NCBI GenBank assembly: GCA_951828515.1
Contig: OX639992.1
Coordinates: 5,620,217-5,684,216 of the forward strand
From: an uncultured Poribacteria bacterium
GTDB taxonomy: Bacteria; Poribacteria; WGA-4E; WGA-3G
DNA: 64,000 nucleotides
Direction: 5' to 3'
The notes beneath the pieces are model-generated. The model saw only the letters and a program-made list of their open reading frames with translations, made no database searches and was not told the origin of the DNA. Made by a program: the position numbers and the translations under genes. Below are positions 41,939 to 50,413 of this stretch, piece by piece (the stretch's first letter is position 1; every line of letters starts with the position of its first letter).

Positions 41939-43132
41939 CTACTCGAAAACCTCAAATCTGCCATCTTTGACAATCAAAACAGTTGGATTGTAGGCTCCGT
42001 CTCCCACAGCGTTAAAAGAGAATTTACCGAGAATCGTGTCGAAACCTCGAATTTCCGCGAGCGCAGCAGCAATTGCCTCTGAATCGGTTGATTGGGCATC
42101 CGCTATGCCTTTGGCGAGGATATAAACAGCGGCATAACACTGCGCTGCCCAGATACTCGGTTTTACTCCATATTTCTCGCTATAGTTGTGAACAAAGGCT
42201 TGATTGCCGGGTGTGTCCGCTGTGCTATCCCAACTCGTAAAAGTGATCGTTCCTTCGGCAGCGTCTCCCACGGTTTCCACCAAATCTCTGGATAGACTGA
42301 GATTGACAATGAACGGAATATCAAAAGGTATCCCAAGTTCGCGACCTTGAATCAGAATGTTAGGAATGTCTGCGACTGTAGATGAGATAAAGATGGCATC
42401 CGGATTCAACGCCTTGATGCGCGTGAATTGGGCAGAAAAGTCACTTGCTTCGGTTTGGAAACTTTCTGTTATCAGAATCTCAACACCGTTATCAGCAAGC
42501 GCGTTCCGCAACTCCTTATCACTCGTCTGAGAAAAGAGATCCATGTCATCAAATAGCGTAGCGACCCGTTGGTATCCGAGTTTCTCTTGGGTCACGCTGA
42601 TCCCATTAGGAATGAGGACATCCGTGGTAAGGTTTGTACGGAAAACAAAATCGCCAACTGCGCTCAAACCAGAAGCAGCTGAGATAGGACTCATCGCTAC
42701 GACCTGATTCCGTTGCGCAATCGCAAAAGTCGCTGGCACTTGACTTGAGGATGCGGGACCGAGGATAACAGGGACTTTGTCTTGATGGATTAGTTTGTTG
42801 AAGGCTCTAACTGCCCCTTCTACGGTGCTCTGACCGTCTTCTATGATAAGCCTGATTTTCACATCGCTGCGTTGTGAGTTGTTGATTTCTTCGACGGCAA
42901 GTTCAATACCGTATTCCAATGGTGAGTGCGCCGAACTGAACCGTCCGGTCATCGGGTAGACTGCACCAATTAAAATCTCCTCACTAACGCCTTCAATCTG
43001 CGGAGTGGTAGGTTGGACGATCTGCTGAACCCGTTCACAGCCGATAAAATCCACAATTAGCGCAGCAATAGCCAACATGAATGTGAATATTTTGATTTTT
43101 TTGATGTTCACGTTAAGTCTTCCCGTTTTCAT
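41939..43132 (-). CDS. LivJ-type ABC transporter substrate-binding lipoprotein
   Basis: 397 residues. Signal peptide with FIGC lipobox (IFTFMLAIAALIVDFIGC), so anchored in the periplasm. The mature part is a Peripla_BP_6 receptor: ILIGAVYPMTGRFSSAHSPL, GIELAVEEINNSQRSDVKIR, DGQSTVEGAVRAFNKLI, GPASSSQVPATFAIAQRNQV and a C-terminal lobe ending GDGAYNPTVLIVKDGRFEVF. Such receptors bind branched-chain amino acids, amides or aromatic acids. No permease or ATPase is next to it. The start is uncertain: the ATG at 43132 overlaps the end of the res fragment by 20 bases, and a GTG at 43111 with GGGAAG upstream would also give a good signal peptide. Confidence 0.85.
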   Translation of the reverse strand: MKTGRLNVNIKKIKIFTFMLAIAALIVDFIGCERVQQIVQPTTPQIEGVSEEILIGAVYPMTGRFSSAHSPLEYGIELAVEEINNSQRSDVKIRLIIEDGQSTVEGAVRAFNKLIHQDKVPVILGPASSSQVPATFAIAQRNQVVAMSPISAASGLSAVGDFVFRTNLTTDVLIPNGISVTQEKLGYQRVATLFDDMDLFSQTSDKELRNALADNGVEILITESFQTEASDFSAQFTRIKALNPDAIFISSTVADIPNILIQGRELGIPFDIPFIVNLSLSRDLVETVGDAAEGTITFTSWDSTADTPGNQAFVHNYSEKYGVKPSIWAAQCYAAVYILAKGIADAQSTDSEAIAAALAEIRGFDTILGKFSFNAVGDGAYNPTVLIVKDGRFEVFE

Positions 43133-43415
43133 ATAACTGGTTTCCCATCAACTCTGATTTGGCGTTTGAAGGGACAAACCAAAGGACAATTGGGCTCTCT
43201 GTCTTTAAGAGTTCAGATGCTGTGATACCAACAATGTAACACGCAATGAGGGTTTTGCCACCTGTAGGAAGTCTGAGGCAGACATAAGGCATACCGGGTA
43301 AGCCTTCGACGGAGGTGTAAGGTCGCTGGGTAAGATCATAGAATGCGGTGTTGGCGTTCTGTAGGCGCAGGACGCGGAATTGCTGAGGGAGCATATCTGT
43401 AATATTTGTTGTCAT
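43113..43415 (-). pseudogene. truncated type III restriction enzyme (res) N-terminal fragment
   Basis: About 100 codons from an ATG at 43415 matching the start of type III restriction (Res) subunits, which are normally ~900-1000 residues: FRVLRLQNANTAFYDLTQRP, YTSVEGLPGMPYVCLRLPTG and PIVLWFVPSN. Similarity ends at about VPSNA and the frame then stops inside the LivJ gene start. The P-loop is also damaged: PTGGKT instead of PTGxGKT, lacking one residue. The helicase and nuclease parts are gone, so no restriction activity is possible from this gene. It marks the old mod-res order. Confidence 0.75.
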
Positions 43416-43518
43416 TATGTTCAGCCTTACGTTAAACTCTGAACTCTTAAGAATCGAATATGTACAATTTCTATACATATTGCCCACGATATGCAGGCTT
43501 TCAATTCATGGTATACCA

Positions 43519-44541
43519 CTATAGGTTCGCGTCCGGTAAATCACGACATTCTCTTAAGTGAGAATTCTCCGCCATATTTAGGGTAAAGAAGTTTCGTCGA
43601 AATCCGTTCTCTTGATTAAAGAGGTCGAAACCACGATCAATTCGGATAATCGCGTGTTGGGTTTCCAAATACCTTGCATGAAAGATATTATCTGGATCGT
43701 CTTTCACGGCTAACTTTATTGGCCAAGGAAAGCCTTTATCTGAATCTAACGGATCTATAAGTTCTCGGATGATTTTTTGGTAATTTTCCTGATTCCGATC
43801 CAACTTACTTTCTCTGGCGTAATCTGTTTCGTCGTCCCGAATTTGCTCAGCACTACAAGTGAATATTTCTACACTTCCAATGTCTGGCTGAGATGCAAAG
43901 AAACCGTATTCGCGCCAAAGAGATAAAATGTATTCAATACCTTTTCGGAAACGGCTTGTATTTTCTCCTGTTCCAATATATGCATCGTAAAACCGCAACC
44001 ATTTTGTGAAACGGATTGAACGGATGATTATCTTATCCACGTCCGATCTGGAGAGCATATCTATTGGTCCGAATCCGTCACAATACCGTTGACGCTCTTT
44101 CTCAAAATCGCTATCGCGGTATTCCGATAAAGGAACAATGCCATCACTGTATTTTGGGTTAAATCTTAGTGCTTCAAAGTTATTGTTTCCTACAATCAAG
44201 CCATCAGCTTCGGTATCTATTTTTAGGTCACATGCTATTCCTAAAAGATTGCCTGATGATGTGGAATTTGGAGCGACAGGGCACTCGACGATTCGCCTTT
44301 TCTTATTCTTGAGCAGTTCTTCGACTAAAATTTGCAACCGCTTCTGATATTTCATCGGGAATGCCTGAGATTTAATCCGGTCCCGAAGAGCATTCTGCAA
44401 TTTTTTACCCGAATCAACGATTAGTACTCCATTTTTCTTGATACCTTTCAACAAATCTTCCGCATTAATCATATAAAGATCATTAAAATAAGCGTCATCA
44501 AAATCAAGCACACACGGATCAAGAACTGCACTCACCAGCAT
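43519..44541 (-). CDS. putative defence effector with PLD-like (MITD1-C-like) C-terminal domain
   Basis: 340 residues. The start at 44541 has GGAG 8 bases upstream and lies 20 bases after the AAA ATPase stop, so the two form one unit. The N-terminal third (VSAVLDPCVLDFDDAYFNDL, then EDLLKGIKKNGVLIVD) could be a PIN-like or other small alpha/beta domain. The C-terminal half (~170-330) reads RFTKWLRFYDAYIGTGENTS, VEIFTCSAEQ and FHARYLETQHAIIRIDRGFD, LFNQ, resembling the phospholipase-D-like fold of MITD1 C-terminal domains in the H...GRGLDIF-type motif. This suggests a nuclease or a lipid- or nucleic-acid-binding effector. No family was confirmed; the pairing with an AAA ATPase in a restriction locus is the main hint of an anti-phage role. 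Confidence 0.6.
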   Translation of the reverse strand: MLVSAVLDPCVLDFDDAYFNDLYMINAEDLLKGIKKNGVLIVDSGKKLQNALRDRIKSQAFPMKYQKRLQILVEELLKNKKRRIVECPVAPNSTSSGNLLGIACDLKIDTEADGLIVGNNNFEALRFNPKYSDGIVPLSEYRDSDFEKERQRYCDGFGPIDMLSRSDVDKIIIRSIRFTKWLRFYDAYIGTGENTSRFRKGIEYILSLWREYGFFASQPDIGSVEIFTCSAEQIRDDETDYARESKLDRNQENYQKIIRELIDPLDSDKGFPWPIKLAVKDDPDNIFHARYLETQHAIIRIDRGFDLFNQENGFRRNFFTLNMAENSHLRECRDLPDANL

Positions 44542-44561
44542 TCATGTTACTCCATCTATTA

Positions 44562-46118
44562 TCAAAGTTCGCGAAGTCGTTCTGCGAAAAAACCGTTGGG
44601 CCACTCATCAATAAAATCGCCCTCCTCATCCAGACGTAAACGTTCTGCTTTTGCTCCATCAGGTCCACGACTTACGTATATTACAGATATATCCTCCGGC
44701 TTGATCTGCTGTTTACGGACTAAGCGTTGCATCCGTAAGATCAGATGCTCACTATGGGTTTCAACAATGAATTGGTTTGGTTGGTCTTTTTTAATCGATG
44801 CAGCTAAGAGGTCCCCGAGATCGGCTTGTAACTTCGGATGCACGTGAACCTCTGGCTGTTCGATAGAAATAATTTGTCCCTCTGAAACCAAACTTTGAAC
44901 GATGAAAGGGAGAAGTTGACTAATACCAAAACCAACATCTGACAGTGCTATATTTACCCTTTCTTTTCGGCGTTTGTCTATGAGTCTTACCTGAAAAAAA
45001 TCGTCTGAATGATCACCAATCGCTCTCACTTCTAACTCATAATCAATCCCAAGTCGTTTTAGCCATTTATTTGTCTCTTCCACCAATTCAGGGTTACGGA
45101 AGAGGATATCCGGAAGCGAGTCTCCACGGTATCCTATATTATCAGGGTCGGTACCACTAAAGATATATGATCTTTCCGGGGGTTTCCGAATAGAATTCAT
45201 TGGAAAAAGTTGTTCTAAAGTACGTCTCAACCCCTTGCCTGCTATTATTGCCAATTGATTCGTATCACTTGTACCAGACTGAACACCAGTGTAATTAGAT
45301 CGAGGCATCATTGGCACAAAAACGAGCATTCCTAATAAAGAATTCATCTCTTCCTTGTGTATTTTGGAAGTGAAGGTTTCCAAATCAAAATCTGAAGAAA
45401 AAAGTTCAATCAAATTGTTTAAGGAATCAAGGGAATCACCTATAAAGGATAGGTCCTTCTCGGAATCATTTTTCAGCAGATTTTGGACTCTGTATTGTAA
45501 CATTTGAAGCATGGATTCCTGGCTCTCTTTGTAGTATTTAAACAAGGGTTTCCAGTACTCTGGTTCCTGTGTCAGCCAAATACACTCTGCTAGAGTGGAG
45601 GGCAGAAAGGTAGAATACGAATCAAAAGACATACTTAAGCTCGTGTCTTTACCCAACGGTTTAAATTTGGCAATACACTTAGAGGATTTTCCATCATAAA
45701 TTCCGATTTGATCTAAACGAACAGATTCCTTAAGGGAAGGTCTTCTAAAACTTAATTCAATACTTATCTGGTCATGCTGGAAAACTGGTGGTAGATCTGA
45801 AACTGGAACCGGTGGAAATCCCATATCTGAGGCCTCTATTACAATCCCAACGCGAATCGAAAGGGTCCGGTCGGGGTCATGATCAAAAATCATTTCCTGA
45901 AAGCTGCCAAGATCGACGATTCCATTTTCGGGTTGTAGCAGCAGCGGAGCCCCAGCAGGATCTCGACTTTCCAGCGTCTGCTTGAGCAGATTGAGTGCTT
46001 GCAAGATCGTACTTTTTCCTGCGCTGTTTTCACCGAAAATGAGTGTTATCGGTGCAAAGGGAATGCGTGAGCGTTCTCCGAACGCTTTGAAATTCTCTAA
46101 TTCTAGTGCGTGAAGCAT
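44562..46118 (-). CDS. AAA-type ATPase with DUF3696-like C-terminus (OLD/SMC-like family)
   Basis: 518 residues, start marked by AGGAGAAG upstream. An SMC/ABC-like ATPase of the AAA_15/AAA_21 group: LENFKAFGERSRIPFAPITL, Walker A GENSAGKST (29-37), signature LSDVGFGISQLLPFIV (~390-405), Walker B IISIEQPEVHVHP and H-switch FIVETHSEHLILR. The end GDFIDEWPNGFFAERLREL matches DUF3696. There is no TOPRIM or nuclease domain, so it probably acts as sensor or motor for the gene downstream. Such ATPases are frequent in defence systems paired with a separate effector. Lies between mod and the res remnant of a type III restriction locus. Confidence 0.8.
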   Translation of the reverse strand: MLHALELENFKAFGERSRIPFAPITLIFGENSAGKSTILQALNLLKQTLESRDPAGAPLLLQPENGIVDLGSFQEMIFDHDPDRTLSIRVGIVIEASDMGFPPVPVSDLPPVFQHDQISIELSFRRPSLKESVRLDQIGIYDGKSSKCIAKFKPLGKDTSLSMSFDSYSTFLPSTLAECIWLTQEPEYWKPLFKYYKESQESMLQMLQYRVQNLLKNDSEKDLSFIGDSLDSLNNLIELFSSDFDLETFTSKIHKEEMNSLLGMLVFVPMMPRSNYTGVQSGTSDTNQLAIIAGKGLRRTLEQLFPMNSIRKPPERSYIFSGTDPDNIGYRGDSLPDILFRNPELVEETNKWLKRLGIDYELEVRAIGDHSDDFFQVRLIDKRRKERVNIALSDVGFGISQLLPFIVQSLVSEGQIISIEQPEVHVHPKLQADLGDLLAASIKKDQPNQFIVETHSEHLILRMQRLVRKQQIKPEDISVIYVSRGPDGAKAERLRLDEEGDFIDEWPNGFFAERLREL

Positions 46119-46409
46119 CAGGCTTCTCCTAATACCAAATCTGAAAAATAAATTCGCATTTCAGAGAGTCTGAAACTCGCTATGGGGTTTCCGCATGTAA
46201 GAGGCGCAATGAATTGCGCCACTACGAACCGTTTTTTTGTTAATGAGAAGCGGTTATTCAGAAATGGTATAATTATTTTTGTCCTCAATTCCTCTGATGT
46301 ATCAGTAGTCGTTTGTCTAAGGAAACGCCGACCCAGATCAAGGAATATATTCGAGAATAGTATATGGGATTTAAACGGATTTGTCAAATATTATTAATCA
46401 TCATCCATC
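46119..46409. other. intergenic stretch with a long repeat copy
   Basis: Contains 46145-46235, a copy of the ~90-base repeat also at 29013-29098 with the palindrome GCGCAATGAATTGCGC (46204-46219, head GTGG). A minus-strand frame runs across it but the repeat supplies much of its sequence, so I do not call a gene. Confidence 0.5.
46145..46235 (-). repeat. longer repeat carrying the GCGCAATGAATTGCGC palindrome
   Basis: Second copy of the 29013-29098 element; shared blocks 'aaataaattcgcatttcag' and 'gcatgtaagaggcgcaatg'. On the minus strand GTAGTGG precedes the palindrome. Confidence 0.6.
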
Positions 46410-48014
46410 TTACACAAGGTTGTAAGGCATTTGGCGAAAGGTGATGCCGAGCTGCTTTAAGGTGGCTTCGGTGAGTTGGGTACCACCGCAATGGATAATC
46501 TTGTTGCCATCATGCCGTGGTAGGCGATTTATGAGTCCCTCAGTGAGAATATCGTCACTGTTAAGTAGGTAAACACCCACACCGTCCGCGCTGCCTAAAA
46601 AGGCGTGTTGATGTCTTTCATCAGCATTACAAGCACTATACGACGGTCTATCGCCTTCCACAAGAGATAAGGCGATATCCACTGCCATTGGGGTTCCTGT
46701 TTCCTTGAAAAAGAGTAACTGTGCCATCTCACTAAACGAAATTTCCTCTTTCTCCAAAAAGGTTTCGCCAACATGATAATAAGAGAAAGTACCACCGGTG
46801 CCGAATACATGTTGTAGCTCCCCCTTCTGTTCATAGGTGTAGCCTTCACTGGCACGTTCAAGACGGACAGATGTAACCTCGCGAGCTATCTTAGATTCCA
46901 GTTCAACTAAGATAAATTGGCGGTTGCCACCCTCTTCTTGATTCAGTTCTAATACTGCGTGCCCCGTTGTACCACTGCCAGCGAAGGAATCTAAAATGAT
47001 GTCATTTGAATTACTTGACAATTTAAGTAGATATGAAACCAATTCAATAGGCTTAGAAGTTTCAAACCCATTATCGCCTAATATATTAGTAAGGTCTTTT
47101 TCTCCACTCTCACTACTACCACAACTTTCAGGTAAATAAGTCGGATGAGCAGAAGTAGTATCCTTGTCCTCAAAATCGTAAATTTTTTTCTTAACAAGTC
47201 CATTGTGAATAATAAAGCGATTATTTGCCTCTAATTTTCGTGCTGTGTCCTCACCAATTTGCCATCTTTTCCCTTCACGAGGGTACTGTCCCAAAATTTG
47301 GAAGCGCATGGTCTTTCTTTCAGAACTTCCGGTATTTTTCTTTTCAATTATCTCCATTCTGTAATTCCCTTGTTCATCCTCATGTGGATATTTCCTGGTT
47401 TCTTTCAAGGTAACTCTTGGCGTAATTGATCCTAAAGAGGATTTTCGGTAACATACTTGGTAATCAGCAATAGGGCTTACGGTAGCACCTTCAGTATTAG
47501 TCGATGTGCCTTTTTTTTTCCAGAGGAACGTCCCTATGAAATTGTTCTCTCCAAAAATTTCGTCCATCAGCATTCGCAAGTGATGTTGTTCGTTATCATC
47601 AATTGAGATAAAAATTACACCGTCCTCTCGAAGGAGTTGATGGAGGAGGCAGAGGCGGGGGTACATCATACAGAGCCATTTATCATGTCGGGAGAGATCT
47701 TCAGAGAGTTTGCCGACAGTTTTTCCGAGCCATTTCTGGATGGTTGGGTTGTTGACATCGTCGTTATACATCCAATCCTTGTTGCCTGTATTATAGGGCG
47801 GATCAATAAAGATGCATTTGACTTTACCCGCGTAATAAGGTAGGAGTGCTTTGAGTGCAATGAGATTATCGCCTTCGATGAGAAGATTACCCGTACCGAG
47901 CGGTTCATTTTCAGTGCTGAAGGATCGGTCTTGGTCGTGTGTCAAGGTGTGTATCGGGACTTCGTCATGGTGATTGATGACGGCTTCTTTCCCGATCCAG
48001 TTTAGTGTTGGCAT
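46410..48014 (-). CDS. mod: type III restriction-modification DNA methyltransferase (Mod)
   Basis: 534 residues, beta-class N6-adenine methyltransferase: catalytic DPPY (71-74, FIDPPYNTGNKDWMY) comes before the SAM-binding motif (DSFAGSGTTGHAVLELNQ, ~340). Between them lies a target-recognition region (~190-330) that sets specificity. GVIFISIDDNEQHHLRMLMD is also typical of Mod. The C-terminus (GITFRQMPYNL) looks complete, so methylation may still occur. Its normal partner, res, survives only as a short fragment 3 kb downstream; the AAA/PLD-like cassette sits between them. An orphan methyltransferase could protect DNA, regulate genes or serve the new cassette. Confidence 0.88.
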   Translation of the reverse strand: MPTLNWIGKEAVINHHDEVPIHTLTHDQDRSFSTENEPLGTGNLLIEGDNLIALKALLPYYAGKVKCIFIDPPYNTGNKDWMYNDDVNNPTIQKWLGKTVGKLSEDLSRHDKWLCMMYPRLCLLHQLLREDGVIFISIDDNEQHHLRMLMDEIFGENNFIGTFLWKKKGTSTNTEGATVSPIADYQVCYRKSSLGSITPRVTLKETRKYPHEDEQGNYRMEIIEKKNTGSSERKTMRFQILGQYPREGKRWQIGEDTARKLEANNRFIIHNGLVKKKIYDFEDKDTTSAHPTYLPESCGSSESGEKDLTNILGDNGFETSKPIELVSYLLKLSSNSNDIILDSFAGSGTTGHAVLELNQEEGGNRQFILVELESKIAREVTSVRLERASEGYTYEQKGELQHVFGTGGTFSYYHVGETFLEKEEISFSEMAQLLFFKETGTPMAVDIALSLVEGDRPSYSACNADERHQHAFLGSADGVGVYLLNSDDILTEGLINRLPRHDGNKIIHCGGTQLTEATLKQLGITFRQMPYNLV

Positions 48015-48034
48015 ATATGCTTTGTCTCCAAGTT

Positions 48035-48059
48035 CTACAGAGATGCCGCCCCTACGGGG
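48035..48059 (-). repeat. intergenic repeat CTACAGAGATG...CCCCTACGGGG
   Basis: Closest copy to the family consensus; relatives at 22182-22206 and 24905-24927. Confidence 0.5.
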
Positions 48060-48242
48060 CTTGTTCCCTGTTTTACCGACGCTTCTACACAGATGCTGAA
48101 GAAATACCCAAGCAAATAAACCCTACGGGACTAAAGACTGTCCTTTGCCGCACATGCTTTATCCGATACAAGCGGGGATTTGGCTTTAGCACGCCTGTCT
48201 GGCAGTAAGAAATACGCCTATTTTTCTAAAATTGACACCTAT

Positions 48243-48299
48243 GGTGCGGTTAGGAATGCAGATCGCATTTGGGCAAGTACGCCGCAAAACCGCACCTAC
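48243..48299 (-). repeat. REP-like unit with enlarged loop (GTAGGTGCGG family)
   Basis: Arms GGTGCGG (48243-48249) and CCGCACC (48290-48296) plus TAC; the loop is ~40 bases instead of a few, as if something inserted in it. Compare 26068-26092. Confidence 0.5.
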
Positions 48300-48519
48300 C
48301 AGGCCTGCGGAAAAAAATTGTGTTGCGGTTTAAACACTTAATCTTCACCAAACCGCGCCAGCAAGAGGATCGCGACTGCCGGTATGAAGTTGGGTTTCAC
48401 TATTTTTTTCAGAGTATAGAGGTGTCTATCAAATTTTTAGGTGTGTTTGGAACATCCATGTTCACTTGTTAACACCGTTCTACCCAACCTACGGGCGCGC
48501 TGTCTTTGGGGTCACGCCC

Positions 48520-48586
48520 GGTTCGGTTAGGGGATTTAGTCTACGAATAGACTAAATCCGTTCCTTGTATTACATTCCGAACCTAC
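48520..48586 (-). repeat. REP-like unit with nested hairpin
   Basis: Outer arms GGTTCGG (48520-48526) and CCGAACC (48577-48583) followed by TAC; inside is a perfect hairpin GGATTTAGTCTA...TAGACTAAATCC (48532-48559). Confidence 0.5.
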
Positions 48587-48612
48587 CGGCCTGGGAACCG
48601 CTAAATTGACCC

Positions 48613-49893
48613 TTATGGTGCGTCAAGCACGGTATCCAACTGATCCATTACCTTGTGGATCGCTTCGACGTAAAAGGACATCAACTCGAAATCGTTGGGT
48701 GGATTCACATCAAAGATGTAGCAGTGCGAATCAATGAATTCAACGGCTCGAGGATAGTCCTCCGTCTTATATTCAACCGTCGACTGATTACATCGCCACG
48801 GGCACCCTGTTCCGTAACCGATCCGGTTCTGGAAAATCTCTTGAGATGGCACAGGTAGGCGTTGCCACTGTCCCGTTGGTACGCCTTCAGCGCGGAGTGC
48901 TGCTTGCACCTTCTCACGCAGGATTCGTGCAGGAATATCCAATCCCAACGCCTCTGGATCGAAACCGATGACATAGTTGTAATACACCGGTTCACACGCT
49001 TCTGGTGTCACAGGTGTCTCGATGCCGTCAATCTCATCCAAATACTCTGTAAGATAGTGACAATTCCTGATCCGCATCGCGTTGTTTAGGTCAAGCCGTT
49101 TGAGTTGGCTACGGATGAAGGCTTGACTGAACATATCCCCACGATACATCCACCCAAGTCCGTAAGCATTGTACTCCTGCTCCTCGCGTTCACTACCCGG
49201 CACGACGATTTCCCCGAAATACTGTAACAATGCCGCGCGCTCGTAGATTTGTTTGTCATTCGTTGTGAACAAACCGCCTTGACACCCACTACTCAGCGTT
49301 TTCGAGGCTTGCGTGCTGTAACCCGCGGCATCGCCAAAGGAGCCACAAAGCTTGCCGTTATAATAGGCTCCGTGCGCCTGAGCGACATCCTCAATAACTT
49401 TCAGGTCATGCTTCTTCGCAATCTCCAAAATCGGATCCATATCGGCGGGCATGCCGTGGATATGAACCGGCATAATTGCCCGAGTCCGCTCAGTGATTTT
49501 CGCTTCGATTTCGTTTGGGTCAATACAGTAAGTTATGGGATCAATATCAACAAAGACGGGAATAGCGTTGTGCTGGAGAACAGCGGCGGCTGTTGCCCAG
49601 AAAGTAAAGGCGGGAACAAGGACTTCATCGCCCGGCTCGATGCCAACGCCAGCGACACACAGATGCAACGCTGCCGTCCCACTGTTGACAGGGATACAAT
49701 ACTCGACCCCCATGTATTCCGCCCATTCGTTTGCGAGACCTTCGGATTGGATCCGTTGCTGTTCCGTAATTTTTTCGGAGGCGATAACCTCGGCAATCGC
49801 GTCTTTGTCGGATTGCGTAACCTCTGGCCACGGTTGAACTAATCCATCGGGAACAGTCTGTTTGCCACCATATATAGCGAGTTTTGCTGCCAT
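48613..49893 (-). CDS. DegT/DnrJ/EryC1/StrS-family PLP aminotransferase
   Basis: 426 residues from the ATG at 49893, fixed by AAGGAGG. Fold-type I aminotransferase that makes amino sugars or related compounds. Family segments: YCIPVNSGTAALHLCVAGVG, GDEVLVPAFTFWATAAAVLQ, IMPVHIHGMPADMDPI, VIEDVAQAHGA and the PLP lysine region GYSTQASKTLSSGCQGG. The lysine is present, so aminotransfer rather than dehydration is expected. C-terminal ~150 residues match the substrate domain. No sugar-nucleotide genes are adjacent, so the product is unknown. Confidence 0.87.
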   Translation of the reverse strand: MAAKLAIYGGKQTVPDGLVQPWPEVTQSDKDAIAEVIASEKITEQQRIQSEGLANEWAEYMGVEYCIPVNSGTAALHLCVAGVGIEPGDEVLVPAFTFWATAAAVLQHNAIPVFVDIDPITYCIDPNEIEAKITERTRAIMPVHIHGMPADMDPILEIAKKHDLKVIEDVAQAHGAYYNGKLCGSFGDAAGYSTQASKTLSSGCQGGLFTTNDKQIYERAALLQYFGEIVVPGSEREEQEYNAYGLGWMYRGDMFSQAFIRSQLKRLDLNNAMRIRNCHYLTEYLDEIDGIETPVTPEACEPVYYNYVIGFDPEALGLDIPARILREKVQAALRAEGVPTGQWQRLPVPSQEIFQNRIGYGTGCPWRCNQSTVEYKTEDYPRAVEFIDSHCYIFDVNPPNDFELMSFYVEAIHKVMDQLDTVLDAP

Positions 49894-50095
49894 GAGCGAC
49901 CTCCTTCTAAGGTTTTGAAGGCAGTATCTTCTTGTGGAAGGGAATTGCGCGTAATACTCGCTGGGCATCTAAAATCTTTAACGCTTTACTATTTACTTAC
50001 CTCACGAAACCGCTGTAGCGGATACTATCGCTTCCCAAAACAAGAAAGTAGAGAGCGGATTTACCTCTTTGTGAACTACCTATGTTATCCAATAG

Positions 50096-50410
50096 TTAGA
50101 GCTCTGTTAATTTGGGAACGTGTTCATCCTCATAGTTCTTAATAAGCGTGCCAACGAAATGCAGTAAGGGAGCCACAGGGTGATTTTCCTCCCCTACTAT
50201 ATCAAGCAAATCGTCTAGTCGCGCTGCGAGCTGTTGATATTCAATTTCTGTTAATGAAACAAGTAGATGAGTCTCGTTTCGGCTTACGAAGTCAATTAAA
50301 TCACATAACATCGCAACAGTCGGTTGCAATTTGCATTTGCCTCGCGAGTGAAAAGCAACAGGGGTTTCAATTGGAGATACATCTTGCGTGGTTTCTGTTT
50401 TGGGGACCAT
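50096..50410 (-). CDS. putative antitoxin of HigB-like module, without HTH
   Basis: 104 residues, ATG with AAGGAG upstream, starting 3 bases after the toxin stop. The C-terminal part (SLTEIEYQQLAARLDDLLDI, PVAPLLHFVGTLIKNYEDEH) resembles the helical N-terminal region of HigA-type antitoxins (EEY...L..L..LIE.YE..H). The XRE helix-turn-helix that normally follows in HigA is absent, and an unrelated ~45-residue segment comes first. It should neutralise the toxin by binding, but DNA-binding autoregulation is doubtful. Antitoxin role is inferred from position. Confidence 0.55.
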   Translation of the reverse strand: MVPKTETTQDVSPIETPVAFHSRGKCKLQPTVAMLCDLIDFVSRNETHLLVSLTEIEYQQLAARLDDLLDIVGEENHPVAPLLHFVGTLIKNYEDEHVPKLTEL

Positions 50411-50413
50411 AGT

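Larger units (their letters stand above)
48015..48612. other. repeat-rich intergenic region
   Basis: A dense cluster: CTACAGAGATG...CCCCTACGGGG unit at 48035-48059, a long-loop GGTGCGG...CCGCACC unit (48243-48299), a GGTTCGG...CCGAACC unit (48520-48586) with a nested perfect hairpin, and several unassigned short inverted repeats. No coding signal. Confidence 0.6.

Noticed and set aside
46118-46387. 89-codon minus-strand frame upstream of the AAA ATPase
   Set aside because: Much of it is a copy of the 29013-29098 repeat and there is no ribosome site; a coding role could not be supported.
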